A DNA stretch of 64,000 nt, from positions 620,001 through 684,000 of the forward strand of contig NZ_CP017812.1 of NCBI RefSeq assembly GCF_001856685.1, written 5' to 3'. Made by a program: the position numbers and the translations under genes. Below the pieces are notes generated by a model, which had not been told where the DNA came from, ran no database searches, and saw only the letters and a list, made by a program, of their open reading frames with translations. The stretch's first letter is position 1. Every line of letters starts with the position of its first letter. The stretch is from Boudabousia tangfeifanii. GTDB lineage: Bacteria > Actinomycetota > Actinomycetes > Actinomycetales > Actinomycetaceae. Below, one piece after another: positions 27,692-36,623 of this stretch.

Positions 27692-28991
27692 GTGCAGCGT
27701 TCTCCTCAATGGTGCGGTCAGTGATTTCGTCTTCAGCGTCACGCCAGTCATCTGGCATTAGGTGGTCGAGGACGTCGTCGACGGAAACCGCGCCCAGCAG
27801 TTTCCCGGCCTCGTCCACAACGGGGACGGCGGTGAGGTTATAGGTAGCCATCAAACGGGTGAGGGTACCAATCGAAGTTTCAGGGTCGACCCCTTCCACG
27901 TCAGTATCGAGGATTTGGCCGATTAGCGTCTGCGGTGGTTCGCGCAAGGCGCGCTGGATGTGCACCACGCCTAGGAACTTGCCGGTCGGCGTTTCCAACG
28001 GAGGACGGGTCACGAAAACAATGGCAGCCAAAGTTGCCGGAATATCTTCGCGGCGAACGTTAGCCAACAGCATGGCCACGGTCGCATCTGGCGGCAGGAT
28101 AATCGGCTCGGTGGTCATCAAGCCACCAGCGGTATGTTCGGCATAGTTGAGGAGGCGGCGCACGTCCTCGGCCTCTTCCGGCTCCATCAACTCTAGGAGC
28201 TGTTCCTGTTGAGCTTCAGGTAGCTCGGACACCAAGTCGGCCGCGTCGTCAGGTTGCATGGCATCGAGGACGTCTGCAGCGCGCTTATCCTCAAGCGCGG
28301 TAATAATCAGAATTCGGTCGTCGTCACTAAGTTCTTCGAGGACGTCAGCCAAACGATCATCAGGTAGCTGCTGGGCGACCTCGATCATGCGCTGGTCAGA
28401 CAGATCGTGGAGCGAATCTGCCAAGTCCGCAGGCTTAAGATTTTCCAAGGTAGCCAACAAGCTGGAAGCGTCTTGGGGGAGCCCCGCGATGGCCTTACCG
28501 GTAATGGAACCGACCTCGACCAGCAAAGATTCGCCGGTGCGACGGTAGCCCAAAGTGGACTGGCGGACGCGCTCCACATAGTATTCTTCGACCACCCAGT
28601 CACGCTGTGGGGTCTGGCCGAGGGCGATATCGGCGACGCGCCCCAGCCCAGTGCCGTCCTTGAACTCCACCAGACGGTCCATAATGTCGGCAATGGCCAT
28701 TGATTCGGCATTGCGCTGTTTGAATCGACGGATGTCCAAGCGTCCGGTCATAATCACTGCGCCCGCTTCCATGCTGGTTACGCGGGTAAACGGAAGGAAG
28801 ACGCGGCGGCGATTACCGACCTCAACCACGAGCCCAACCGCCCTCGGTTTGCCGCGGAAACGTAACAGAATGACGATATCGGCAACGCGACCAACGTGAT
28901 CCCCAATGGGATCAACAACCGGGGTGCCGACCAAACGGCCCGCGAAAATCCGGGTGGTGCGATTTTTCCGTGGTTGACTTACTTGCGCCAA
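27684..28991 (-). CDS. MgtE N-terminal/CBS domain protein without membrane domain
   Basis: About 435 residues. A PRC-barrel-like N-terminal part (FAGRLVGTPVVDPIGDHVGRVADIVI), a helical MgtE-N superhelix (RLADVLEELSDDDRILIITALEDKRAADVLDAM) and two CBS motifs follow (HTAGGLMTTEPIILPPDATV; LTAVPVVDEAGKLLGAVSVDDVLDHLMPDDW). There is no channel domain, so it is not itself a magnesium transporter; it may sense Mg2+ or nucleotides and act on a partner. The TTG at 28991 has GGGGG six bases upstream; a TTG at 29045 is longer but weaker. Confidence 0.85.
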   Translation of the reverse strand: MAQVSQPRKNRTTRIFAGRLVGTPVVDPIGDHVGRVADIVILLRFRGKPRAVGLVVEVGNRRRVFLPFTRVTSMEAGAVIMTGRLDIRRFKQRNAESMAIADIMDRLVEFKDGTGLGRVADIALGQTPQRDWVVEEYYVERVRQSTLGYRRTGESLLVEVGSITGKAIAGLPQDASSLLATLENLKPADLADSLHDLSDQRMIEVAQQLPDDRLADVLEELSDDDRILIITALEDKRAADVLDAMQPDDAADLVSELPEAQQEQLLELMEPEEAEDVRRLLNYAEHTAGGLMTTEPIILPPDATVAMLLANVRREDIPATLAAIVFVTRPPLETPTGKFLGVVHIQRALREPPQTLIGQILDTDVEGVDPETSIGTLTRLMATYNLTAVPVVDEAGKLLGAVSVDDVLDHLMPDDWRDAEDEITDRTIEENAAHG

Positions 28992-29153
28992 AACATACCC
29001 CCAAAACCGAAATGCTTGCCAGCCCAGTTTACCCTGCCGAGCCAAAAGATAGAAAGGCTAGTTTCCTCACGTTTTAACCCAGAAAACAGGTAATTTCAAG
29101 CAATAGTGGGGTTTTATCCGGCAAAAGCGGGTTAAAACTGGTTAAATCGAGAC

Positions 29154-30860
29154 ATGCCTAGCAATAATCTAGATTTTTCTAAGTCAGCGAAGCAACTACC
29201 TAATGGGACCGTAGTTGCTTCTTTTAAGTCCCATGATCAAGCTCAGCAGGCCCTCTCGGTACTAGCTGAGGCGGGCTTTCCCGTACAGACCGTTTCGGTG
29301 GTTGGCACCGACCTGAAGTTAATTGAACAGGTTATCGGTCGCATTACTTTCGGCAAAGTAATGGCCGCTTCGGGCGCTCAAGGGATTTGGCTTGGCTTCA
29401 TGATGGCTTTGATTGCCATTGCCGTTTCTCCACAGCCGTCGTGGAATACTTTTGCCCTTGCCATGCTGATTGGTCTCATTGGCGGACTCCTATTTGGGGT
29501 CGTTGCCTACTTTATGCGCGCAAAGCAAGCCCAAGTGGTTTCCCAATCTCAGGTTTACGCCGCATCTTACGAGGTCGTCACCGATACGGAAGTGGCCCGC
29601 GCGATTGAACTTTTGGCTGGTGTTCAAGGAAATATGCTCCGTAACCAAGAACGTGCCAATGAGCGTAGCCGAGAAGTACGTAACCGTCCTCCGCGCTACG
29701 GCGTGCGTCTTTCGGCAAAGGAAACCCCAGCTCCTACCGAGCCGAACCCCACTCCAGTCGATAAGCCCGGCCCTCGCCCTGTCTTGCCAGAACATGCAGT
29801 AGTGGATGTAGCCGAGGCCGCCACCGGTGCCATGCCAATCGTGGGACAGAGCGCGGGCGACGTTACCCCGCAACCAGTTCCAGGGGACCGTCAAGGAGCC
29901 GTTATGCTGACGCCTAGTGGTCGTCGTATTCCTTCCCGTCGTGAACGTGCCCGCCTAGCCCGAGAAGCTGCCGCTAAAGCAGAAAATGGCGAGGGCGTAG
30001 CACCGCAGCAAACAAGCGAAGAGGCATCTCGACCAGAAGGTACCGAAGCCCAGCCGGCTCAATCAGAACTGTCTGCAATGGCTGCCCAGGCAACTGAAGC
30101 TGAAGTTACCACCGAGGTAGAAACTGAACGTGTGGAGGCCGTGGCTGCAGCTAATGAAGCCGCCGACCAAGCTGTAAACGATGCCACTAGCGAAACCGCT
30201 GAAGCCGGCGAATCGGTCCAGGCTGAGGTGCCGGCCAAAGCCGTGACTGCCGATGAAGCCAACGAGGGCGAGCCCCCAGTGGAAGCGGAAGTAACCTCTG
30301 AAGTAGAAGCTGACCGCACCGAAGCAGTGGAGGAAGCTAATGAAGCTGCCGCACAAGCTGTGAAGACAGCTCCTGAGGCTACCGATGAAGCGGCTGACAC
30401 GGAACAGGTAGGTGACCTCGAGGCTTCCAAGCAGGAGGCTGAAGATAAGCAGCTAACTGAACAGGGGACCGCAGCAGAAGCAGAAGCCGGCGAACCGGCC
30501 CAGGCTGAGGTACCGGCCGAAGCTGTGACTGCCGATGAAGCCACTGAGGACGACACTCCCGTGGAAGCGGAAGTGACTTCCGAAGTGGAAGCTGATCGCA
30601 CCGAGGCCGTTGAGGCCGCTAATGAAGCTGCCGACCAAGCCGCTGAAACTGCAGCGGAAAACGCTGACCAGGTGATGGAAGCAGCCCCGGAGAGCGCCGA
30701 ACAAGCCACAGTTCCCCAGAACTTGGCTAAAAGTTTGGGTGAAGTTGAACCGAGTGAAAACTGGGAAGCTCCCGCTGAGCTACAGTCCTTCGATCAAATC
30801 ATTGCTGAAGGCAGCGACGAACTCGAAGCAAATAACTCGGAAAATCATGACGACAAGTGA
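29154..30860 (+). CDS. General-stress-type membrane protein with acidic repeat tail
   Basis: A 568-residue protein. Residues about 1-155 resemble the general stress protein 17M-like fold: VVASFKSHDQAQQALSVLAEAGFPVQTVSVVGTDLK, two transmembrane helices (about residues 78-120) and SYEVVTDTEVARAIELL. The rest is a highly acidic Ala/Glu-rich tail with two long repeats built on VEAEVTSEVEADRTEAVE and QAEVPAxAVTADEA. The tail has no cysteine and is probably disordered. Its end overlaps the next gene by 14 bases. The function is unknown. Confidence 0.75.
   Translation: MPSNNLDFSKSAKQLPNGTVVASFKSHDQAQQALSVLAEAGFPVQTVSVVGTDLKLIEQVIGRITFGKVMAASGAQGIWLGFMMALIAIAVSPQPSWNTFALAMLIGLIGGLLFGVVAYFMRAKQAQVVSQSQVYAASYEVVTDTEVARAIELLAGVQGNMLRNQERANERSREVRNRPPRYGVRLSAKETPAPTEPNPTPVDKPGPRPVLPEHAVVDVAEAATGAMPIVGQSAGDVTPQPVPGDRQGAVMLTPSGRRIPSRRERARLAREAAAKAENGEGVAPQQTSEEASRPEGTEAQPAQSELSAMAAQATEAEVTTEVETERVEAVAAANEAADQAVNDATSETAEAGESVQAEVPAKAVTADEANEGEPPVEAEVTSEVEADRTEAVEEANEAAAQAVKTAPEATDEAADTEQVGDLEASKQEAEDKQLTEQGTAAEAEAGEPAQAEVPAEAVTADEATEDDTPVEAEVTSEVEADRTEAVEAANEAADQAAETAAENADQVMEAAPESAEQATVPQNLAKSLGEVEPSENWEAPAELQSFDQIIAEGSDELEANNSENHDDK
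30085..30690 (+). repeat. Internal acidic repeats in the stress-type protein gene
   Basis: The coding unit for EAEVTSEVEADRTEAVExANEAAxQA occurs three times (about 30090, 30280 and 30565). A second unit, QAEVPAxAVTADEAxEx, occurs twice. Copies differ by scattered substitutions. Confidence 0.75.
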
Positions 30861-31401
30861 GCCAGCTCAGGGTGCCAAACCGATTCTTTTTGTTGATCGC
30901 GATGGCACCCTGATCACTGAACCGGCAGACTATGTGGTTGATTCATTTGAAAAACTACATTTTTTGCCGCACGTGATCACTTCCTTGTGGCAGTTACAGA
31001 ATGCTGGTTGGGAGCTAATCATCGTGACGAATCAAGATGGGCTGGGAGACCGCTATTCTTGGGAAAATTTCAACGGTCCACATGAACTAATGCTGGATAT
31101 TTTCGCTAGTCAGGGAGTCACTTTCCGAGAAGTCCTCATCGACACCACCTATGCGCGTGAGGGCAAAGCCACCAGAAAGCCAGGGACTGCCTTGGTTGAT
31201 CATCTTCGTCGGGATCCCAATATTGATTGGAATCGAAGTGCCATGGTTGGCGACCGGATGAGCGATGCCGAGTTTGGGCACAACCTTGGGATTGGTGCCT
31301 TCGTGCTTTCCAGTCCAGATCCACAGTTAAACTGTGGCACTTGGACTTGGCCAGCCATTACCCAGCATCTGCTTGCCGGCAATCCAATTCCACAGCAATA
31401 A
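30847..31401 (+). CDS. HAD-IIIA phosphatase, histidinol-phosphatase (HisB-N)-like
   Basis: A 184-residue protein. It has HAD motif I (LFVDRDGTLITEPADYVVDSFEKL), motif II (IIVTNQDGLGD), motif III region (RKPGTALVDHLRR) and motif IV (MVGDRMSDAEFG). The layout follows the histidinol-phosphatase half of HisB, but the cysteine zinc loop of that enzyme is replaced by VLIDTTYAREGKATRKP. The activity could therefore be another phosphomonoester. The ATG overlaps the preceding gene by 14 bases. No other his genes are near. Confidence 0.8.
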   Translation: MTTSEPAQGAKPILFVDRDGTLITEPADYVVDSFEKLHFLPHVITSLWQLQNAGWELIIVTNQDGLGDRYSWENFNGPHELMLDIFASQGVTFREVLIDTTYAREGKATRKPGTALVDHLRRDPNIDWNRSAMVGDRMSDAEFGHNLGIGAFVLSSPDPQLNCGTWTWPAITQHLLAGNPIPQQ

Positions 31402-31409
31402 AAGCAAAT

Positions 31410-31453
31410 ATAGTTTGGGGGCGAAGCGGTTATCCGCTTCGCCCCCAAACTAT
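31410..31453. terminator. Bidirectional terminator with a 20-bp perfect stem
   Basis: The 20 bases 31410-31429 (core TTTGGGGGCGAAGCGG) are exactly complementary to 31434-31453 over a TTAT loop. It lies between convergent genes (HAD phosphatase and aminopeptidase). Confidence 0.9.
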
Positions 31454-31462
31454 TTAGGTTGT

Positions 31463-32998
31463 TTAGCTATTTTGAATGCGTTCGATCCAAGCTTCCACAT
31501 CCTTAACGGTACGTGGAATATCTTCACTCAAACGTTCAACCTTGCCATCTGGACGAACCACACAGTCGTCCTCGATTCGCACGCCCATGCCACGGAAACG
31601 TTCCGGGGCAAATAGGTCATCTTCGCGGAAGTACAAGGCTGGTTCGATCGTGAAGCACATACCAGGTTCGAGCTCGGCATCGACATATAGTTCGCGCTTT
31701 GCTTGGGCGCAGTCGTGCACATCCAAACCGAGGTGGTGCGAGGTGCCGTGAGGCATCCAACGACGGTGCTGCTGTCCCTGCGGCGACAAAGATTCTTCAG
31801 CGCTACAAGGCAAAATTCCCCAAGCGTCAAGATGCTTGACTAGTACTTCAATGGCGGCTGCGTGCAAGTCACGGAACTTAGCTCCTGGACGATTCGCAGC
31901 TTCCAAAGAGGCCTCACAAGCCTCTAGAACTGCATTGTAAAGTTCTGCCTGTGCCTCGGTGAACTTGCCATCGACTGGCAGGGTACGAGTGATGTCGGCA
32001 GTGTAGAGGCTATCGACCTCACAACCGGCATCAACCAACACTAAATCGCCAGCCTTAACTGGGCCATCATTGTCGATCCAGTGCAAAGTGTTAGCGTGGT
32101 TGCCGCTCGCAGCAATGGTGTCATAGCCGAGACCATTGCCTTCTTCGCGAGCTACCGCCCCAAAAGCACCTTCAATTACGCGCTCGCCACGGTGATGATC
32201 GACAGCGCGAGGCAAGTTACGAATAATCTCGTCGAAACCAGCGTAGGTGACATCAACGGCATGCTGAAGTTCTTCAACTTCCCATTCGTCCTTGCAAAGA
32301 CGGAGCTGGGAGAGCTCCCGCTCAAATTCGCTATCGAGGTCAGCGGCATCTTTTCCAAAGGCCAAACCGGCGTTCTGGCGAACCTCATTGACCAAGTTGG
32401 TGACATTGGCATCGGCCTCGGCTACCACTCGAAGCTGCACAGTGCCAGCATTCTTAGCCAGCGCATCACTCAAGCCGTCGATTGGGGCGCAGGTCAAACC
32501 AGTGCGGGCTTCCATTTCGGCCAAGGAAGGACGCGGACCAACCCAGAACTCGCCGTAGCGAGGATCAGCGTAGAACTGCTGAGAGGAACGCGAAGCCCGA
32601 GGCTGGAAATACAACACGGCTTCATGGGTCGGGCCATCCTCGGTCGGGTTAGCAATTGGTTCCAAGACTAAAACCGCGTCAGGTTCCAACTCGCCGCCCA
32701 AACCGGTGAGGTGGGCGAAAGCAGAGTGGGCACGGAAACGGTAGTCGGTGTCATTGCTGCGCTGCTTGTAGGTGCCGGCTGGAATCACCAGACGTTCGCC
32801 CTCGAACAATTTACCTAGACGCAAGTGGCGGGCGGGCAAGAAATCCTTTACCCGGTTGTTTGGGTCGACGAAATCGGGGCGAGGAGCCCAACCAGTGCCG
32901 ATAAAATCGCGGAATGCTTGGCTATAAGGGTTGGTGGAACGTGCTTCGTTACCTTTGGCGTGTTCCACTTTAGAATCATCTTTTTTCTGCTCAGTCAT
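31463..32998 (-). CDS. pepP: Xaa-Pro aminopeptidase (M24B)
   Basis: A 511-residue protein. The N-terminal creatinase-like domain is followed by the pita-bread fold with the two-metal ligands: LVDAGCEVDSLYTADITRTLP (two Asp), HRWMPHGTSHHLGLDVHD (His), FTIEPALYF (Glu) and VRIEDDCVV (Glu). It removes an N-terminal residue before proline. The ATG lies seven bases after TATACA (minus strand), so the mRNA is probably leaderless; ATGAGGG could also act as a short leader site. Confidence 0.94.
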   Translation of the reverse strand: MTEQKKDDSKVEHAKGNEARSTNPYSQAFRDFIGTGWAPRPDFVDPNNRVKDFLPARHLRLGKLFEGERLVIPAGTYKQRSNDTDYRFRAHSAFAHLTGLGGELEPDAVLVLEPIANPTEDGPTHEAVLYFQPRASRSSQQFYADPRYGEFWVGPRPSLAEMEARTGLTCAPIDGLSDALAKNAGTVQLRVVAEADANVTNLVNEVRQNAGLAFGKDAADLDSEFERELSQLRLCKDEWEVEELQHAVDVTYAGFDEIIRNLPRAVDHHRGERVIEGAFGAVAREEGNGLGYDTIAASGNHANTLHWIDNDGPVKAGDLVLVDAGCEVDSLYTADITRTLPVDGKFTEAQAELYNAVLEACEASLEAANRPGAKFRDLHAAAIEVLVKHLDAWGILPCSAEESLSPQGQQHRRWMPHGTSHHLGLDVHDCAQAKRELYVDAELEPGMCFTIEPALYFREDDLFAPERFRGMGVRIEDDCVVRPDGKVERLSEDIPRTVKDVEAWIERIQNS

Positions 32999-33109
32999 AC
33001 CCTCATGTATAGCACTTAGCGCAGGTAAATATGCATTTTTGGGCCGACCTTAGCCATCAGCTAAAGCCTAATGTGATTGCCGCCAAGCAAGCCAATCGAG
33101 GATGAATCT

Positions 33110-33682
33110 ATGCTCCAGGACGCGTGGTGGCGTGCAAACAAAGACAAAGCAAGGCAGACTGGCGATATGAACGAGATGGGGAAAGCTAAAGGAACCGAGC
33201 CAATTGCAACCGGGCACAAAGGGGCACGGGGCAGCTTCTTGAGCTATTTTGGTCGGCTATGGGGGAGCGAAAATCCCTGGCAGGGCAGCACTTTTAGAGC
33301 CCGAGGGACCGAAATCCTCTGGTTTTATTTCCCTATTTTTCTTTGGACGTTGGCCTTTGGCTTATTTGGATCAAGTTTTCGCGCAAGCGTGCCGCAAACT
33401 GCCAACTTTTTCCTAACCATGTTCTATGCTTTGTTGGTTGCGATTGGACTAGGCGGCATTTTCGTTTTGTTTGGAAAGAACCCTCGAATTGCTCCTTGGG
33501 TAGCGGGGCTCTGGTGTCTCGCGGTAGAGTGTTTACAGGCAACGCAGTGGTTGTATCCGCTTTTGGATAAACATCGTCTTTTAGAATTTGTTTTTGGACG
33601 AACTTTTAGTTTTCTCGACCTTTTGTATTATTTGCCGGGAATTCTACTTGCTGCTTATTTGATTAGAACCCGAGAAAACTGA
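33110..33682 (+). CDS. DUF2809-like membrane protein
   Basis: About 190 residues. A 60-residue hydrophilic N-terminus is followed by four transmembrane segments. The closing pattern VECLQATQWLYPLLDKHRL ... FGRTFSFLDLLYYLPGILLAAYLI matches the DUF2809 signature (E..Q ... G..F...DL..Y..G). The function is unknown. ATG 33110 has GAGG eight bases upstream; the in-frame TTG at 33077 has no ribosome-binding site. The PHP gene follows after 8 bases. Confidence 0.7.
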   Translation: MLQDAWWRANKDKARQTGDMNEMGKAKGTEPIATGHKGARGSFLSYFGRLWGSENPWQGSTFRARGTEILWFYFPIFLWTLAFGLFGSSFRASVPQTANFFLTMFYALLVAIGLGGIFVLFGKNPRIAPWVAGLWCLAVECLQATQWLYPLLDKHRLLEFVFGRTFSFLDLLYYLPGILLAAYLIRTREN

Positions 33683-33690
33683 GGTGAAGT

Positions 33691-34539
33691 ATGCCCGCAC
33701 AGAAGATTGATTTACATACCCATTCGAGTTACTCCGATGGTACCGACACCATCGAAGAAATGTTACAAAAAGCGCAGGATGCCGGTTTGACCAAGATGGC
33801 TCTAACCGATCACGACACCTATGAAGGCTGGCAGGAATTTTCCGCCCTCGGCCCGAAATACGGGATTGACGTGCTTTGCGGTACCGAGGTTTCCACCAAA
33901 CTAGACGGACACAGTGTGCACATGCTGGCATATGGTTACCAACCAGGCGGGGAACTCGACGCCATCTTTGCCCGGGCATGCGATTCGCGTCGTACCCGCG
34001 GCCAGCGGATGGTGGAAAAACTTTCAGTAGATTACCCAATTACTTGGGAAGACGTGATTGCTCAAACCGCCGGTGAAACTACTACTATCGGTCGCCCTCA
34101 TATTGCGGACGCCCTCGTAGCTACCGGCAAGTTTGCCGACCGCAAAGCTGCCTTCAACGGTCCGCTATCACCGCAAAGCCCTTACTACGCCAGCTATTGG
34201 GCACCTACCCCAGTCGATGCCATCAAAGCCATCAACGCCAGTGGTGGCTTGGCGGTGATTGCCCACGCTTTTTCGATTACGCGGCGCACTTCTCCTTCTG
34301 ATGAAGATATTGCCGCAATGGTCGAGGCCGGGCTTGCCGGGATGGAACGCGATCATCGCGATCACTTGCCCGAACAGCGCGCTCACGTCGATCGTTTAGC
34401 CAAAGAGTGCGGGCTTTTCGTGACCGGTTCTTCCGACTATCATGGCCTCGGCAAACCTAATCTTCTAGGTGAAAATACCACCTCGATTGAAGTCTGGGAA
34501 GAGATCTGTTCACGGGTGTCAGTTATCACCCTGAAATAG
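33691..34539 (+). CDS. PHP-domain phosphoesterase (YciV/RNase AM-like)
   Basis: A 282-residue protein with the PHP motifs: IDLHTHSSYSDGTDT (HxH and Asp), ALTDHDTYEGW, CGTEVSTKL (Glu), AVIAHAFSI (His), and SSDYHGLGKPN (DxH). These hold a trinuclear metal site. Relatives hydrolyse 3',5'-nucleoside bisphosphates or trim RNA 5' ends. GAGGTGAAGT precedes the ATG, and the gene is probably cotranscribed with the DUF2809 gene. Confidence 0.9.
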   Translation: MPAQKIDLHTHSSYSDGTDTIEEMLQKAQDAGLTKMALTDHDTYEGWQEFSALGPKYGIDVLCGTEVSTKLDGHSVHMLAYGYQPGGELDAIFARACDSRRTRGQRMVEKLSVDYPITWEDVIAQTAGETTTIGRPHIADALVATGKFADRKAAFNGPLSPQSPYYASYWAPTPVDAIKAINASGGLAVIAHAFSITRRTSPSDEDIAAMVEAGLAGMERDHRDHLPEQRAHVDRLAKECGLFVTGSSDYHGLGKPNLLGENTTSIEVWEEICSRVSVITLK

Positions 34540-34622
34540 ATTGAACCCGTTCATTACGTAGGAATACACTAGTACACGTCCTATTTGGGATGATAACTGT
34601 AAATCTATCTGGAGGTATTCTT

Positions 34623-35738
34623 ATGTCCACCCTAATAACCAAGCCTCGCTTGTCACTGATTGCCCTGGCAACTGCCACCATGATGGCGATGGCCGGTTGT
34701 GGACCTGCAGTACCAAATAGCGATGGCCGTTCAGTTGGTTCCGACGAAGTCAACGGTGCCCCCAGCGCCACGGCCGAACAAAGCCCAGAAGAGGCAAATC
34801 AGCCGACCACTAAAGTCCGCTTCACCATGTCATGGACCGCCAACAATAACCAGACAGGTGTCTTCGTAGCCCAGCAAAAAGGTTGGTTCAAAGAGGCGGG
34901 GATCGACCTCGAAGTCTTGCCTTACTCCGGCCAGCGCCCCACGGAAGTAATCAGCGCAGGGGCTGCCGACTCTGGCGATACTAATGCCGAGGCCGTGCTC
35001 AACGCGTACATTAACAAGATGCCAGTAACCATGGTGCACAATACCCAGCAAAAGCCTTCGTATGGCATTTTGTACCTGACCGACAATCAGAGCATTAAGA
35101 GTGCCAAGGATCTTGACGGGAAAAAGTACGCTGACTGGGGCTCAGGCACCATCCGTCAGATGGTCATTGACGCCGTGAAGAACGATGGCGGGAAGGGACA
35201 GATTGAAACCGTCAACCTAGCTGGTCCCGATGCTTACACTGCATTGAACGAAGGTCGAGTTGATTTCACCACCGGTTTCTTCACCGTAGAAGGTCTACGG
35301 GCAAAGGCCGAGGGCAAACCATACACTTACCTCCCATTTGGTCAGTTCCAGGTGCCGGCCAACCCTGCCGACATCGGCATTGTTTTGTCCAACGATTTCA
35401 TTTCTAAGCACCCACAAGCTGCTGAAGCTTTCACTAAGACGGTTCAAAAGGGCTACGATTACGCCCTCGAACACCCAGAAGAGTCGGCTGAACTGCTCGT
35501 GAAGGCGAACCCTGATGCCAAACTTGATCCTGAACTGACCAAGAAAATTCAGGAAGACCTTTCGCGCGACTACTGGCGTGATGCCGAGGGCGTAACCGGC
35601 CACGCGAATCTCAAGACCTGGCAGGAATACACCGACTACATGGTCAAGAAGGGCCTGTTGAAGGACGCCACCGGTAAAGTTTGGGATCAGCCGATTGACG
35701 CCGGTCAGCTGGTTTCGAATGAGTACCTGACCAAGTAA
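34623..35738 (+). CDS. ABC transporter substrate-binding lipoprotein, NMT1/SsuA type
   Basis: A 371-residue lipoprotein. The signal ends in the lipobox MAGC. The mature part is a periplasmic-binding fold: RFTMSWTANNNQTGVFVAQQKGWFKEAGIDLEVLPYSG, then SIKSAKDLDGKKYADWGSG. The domain occurs with importers of thiamin pyrimidine, nitrate or alkanesulfonates. The tryptophan-led FTMSW...TGVFVAQQKGWF start fits the thiamin-precursor (ThiY) branch best, but no TPP riboswitch is visible upstream. GGAGG precedes the ATG. Confidence 0.85.
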   Translation: MSTLITKPRLSLIALATATMMAMAGCGPAVPNSDGRSVGSDEVNGAPSATAEQSPEEANQPTTKVRFTMSWTANNNQTGVFVAQQKGWFKEAGIDLEVLPYSGQRPTEVISAGAADSGDTNAEAVLNAYINKMPVTMVHNTQQKPSYGILYLTDNQSIKSAKDLDGKKYADWGSGTIRQMVIDAVKNDGGKGQIETVNLAGPDAYTALNEGRVDFTTGFFTVEGLRAKAEGKPYTYLPFGQFQVPANPADIGIVLSNDFISKHPQAAEAFTKTVQKGYDYALEHPEESAELLVKANPDAKLDPELTKKIQEDLSRDYWRDAEGVTGHANLKTWQEYTDYMVKKGLLKDATGKVWDQPIDAGQLVSNEYLTK

Positions 35739-35852
35739 GAATCACGACCGATTCGATCGGGTAGCTATTCGGCTCTTTAGGTTAGCGCCCCTCTTGCTAG
35801 AATGAGGGACAATCTGACTTAGCTAGTAAAAACGTACTTGATCGAGGTTTTT

Positions 35853-36623
35853 ATGAAGGGCTTGCTCCGCTTCGCCGGCAAATATTTGCCGGCCCCGTTG
35901 ACTGCTATCGTCCTAGTAGCGCTCTGGCAGTTGACGGCCACACTGAGCGGAGCAAACCCTCGCCTTTTACCCTCCCCACAAGTGGTTTATAGTTCCTGGT
36001 GGGCTGACCTGTCGTCGTGGCAAACTGCTTGGCTGGCCACCACTTTTGAAGTTCTTGTGGGCATGATCTTGGGCTGTCTTTTGGGGCTCGGGATGGGCGT
36101 TCTAACTTTCAGTTCTCGTTTTGTGCGCCGTAGCTTTTACCCCTTGCAGCTGGTGGCCCAAACCATTCCGATTATTGCCTTAGCCCCACTGGTGCTGATT
36201 TGGTTCGGTTTTTCTATCTGGGGCAAGATTGCTCTTGTCGCACTATATGCTTCATTCCCAGTCACGATCGCCACGGTTAAAGGGATGCGCCAAGCCAGTT
36301 TGGCTCAGGTCGAGGTCGCCCAAACTTTGGGAGCTAATCAGCAGTGGTTGCGCCGGCATGTGTATTTGCCGGCCAGTTGGCCGCAGGTTTTCTCTGGCAT
36401 TAAAATCAGTGCGACTTACGCTTATGGCACTGCGGCGATGGCAGAATATGTGGGGGCGGCAGCCGGCCTCGGCGTTTATTTAAATGCGGCCAAAGCCAAC
36501 TTCCGAACCGACCTAGTATTTGTTACGGCAATAACTTTGGCTCTTTCAACCTTGGGATTATTTCTGTTGGTTTGGGTCTTAGAGCGCTTGGTGGTTCGTT
36601 ATCCCTTGGGAGAGAAAAGATGA
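35853..36623 (+). CDS. ABC transporter permease, SsuC/ThiX type
   Basis: A 256-residue permease with about six transmembrane segments and the EAA-like coupling loop QVEVAQTLGANQQWLRRHVYLPASWPQVFSGIKIS. GAGG precedes ATG 35853 by five bases. A TAGAAT box at about 35799 suggests a second promoter between the binding protein and the permease. It partners the adjacent binding lipoprotein and ATPase. Confidence 0.9.
   Translation: MKGLLRFAGKYLPAPLTAIVLVALWQLTATLSGANPRLLPSPQVVYSSWWADLSSWQTAWLATTFEVLVGMILGCLLGLGMGVLTFSSRFVRRSFYPLQLVAQTIPIIALAPLVLIWFGFSIWGKIALVALYASFPVTIATVKGMRQASLAQVEVAQTLGANQQWLRRHVYLPASWPQVFSGIKISATYAYGTAAMAEYVGAAAGLGVYLNAAKANFRTDLVFVTAITLALSTLGLFLLVWVLERLVVRYPLGEKR

Noticed and set aside
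30059..30709. Minus-strand Ser/Ala-rich open frame across the acidic repeats
   Set aside because: It is the antisense of the acidic repeat tail and has no start signals.
34540..34622. TPP riboswitch before the NMT1/SsuA-type binding protein
   Set aside because: Only 83 bases are available and neither CUGAGA nor ACCUGAU-type motifs are seen.
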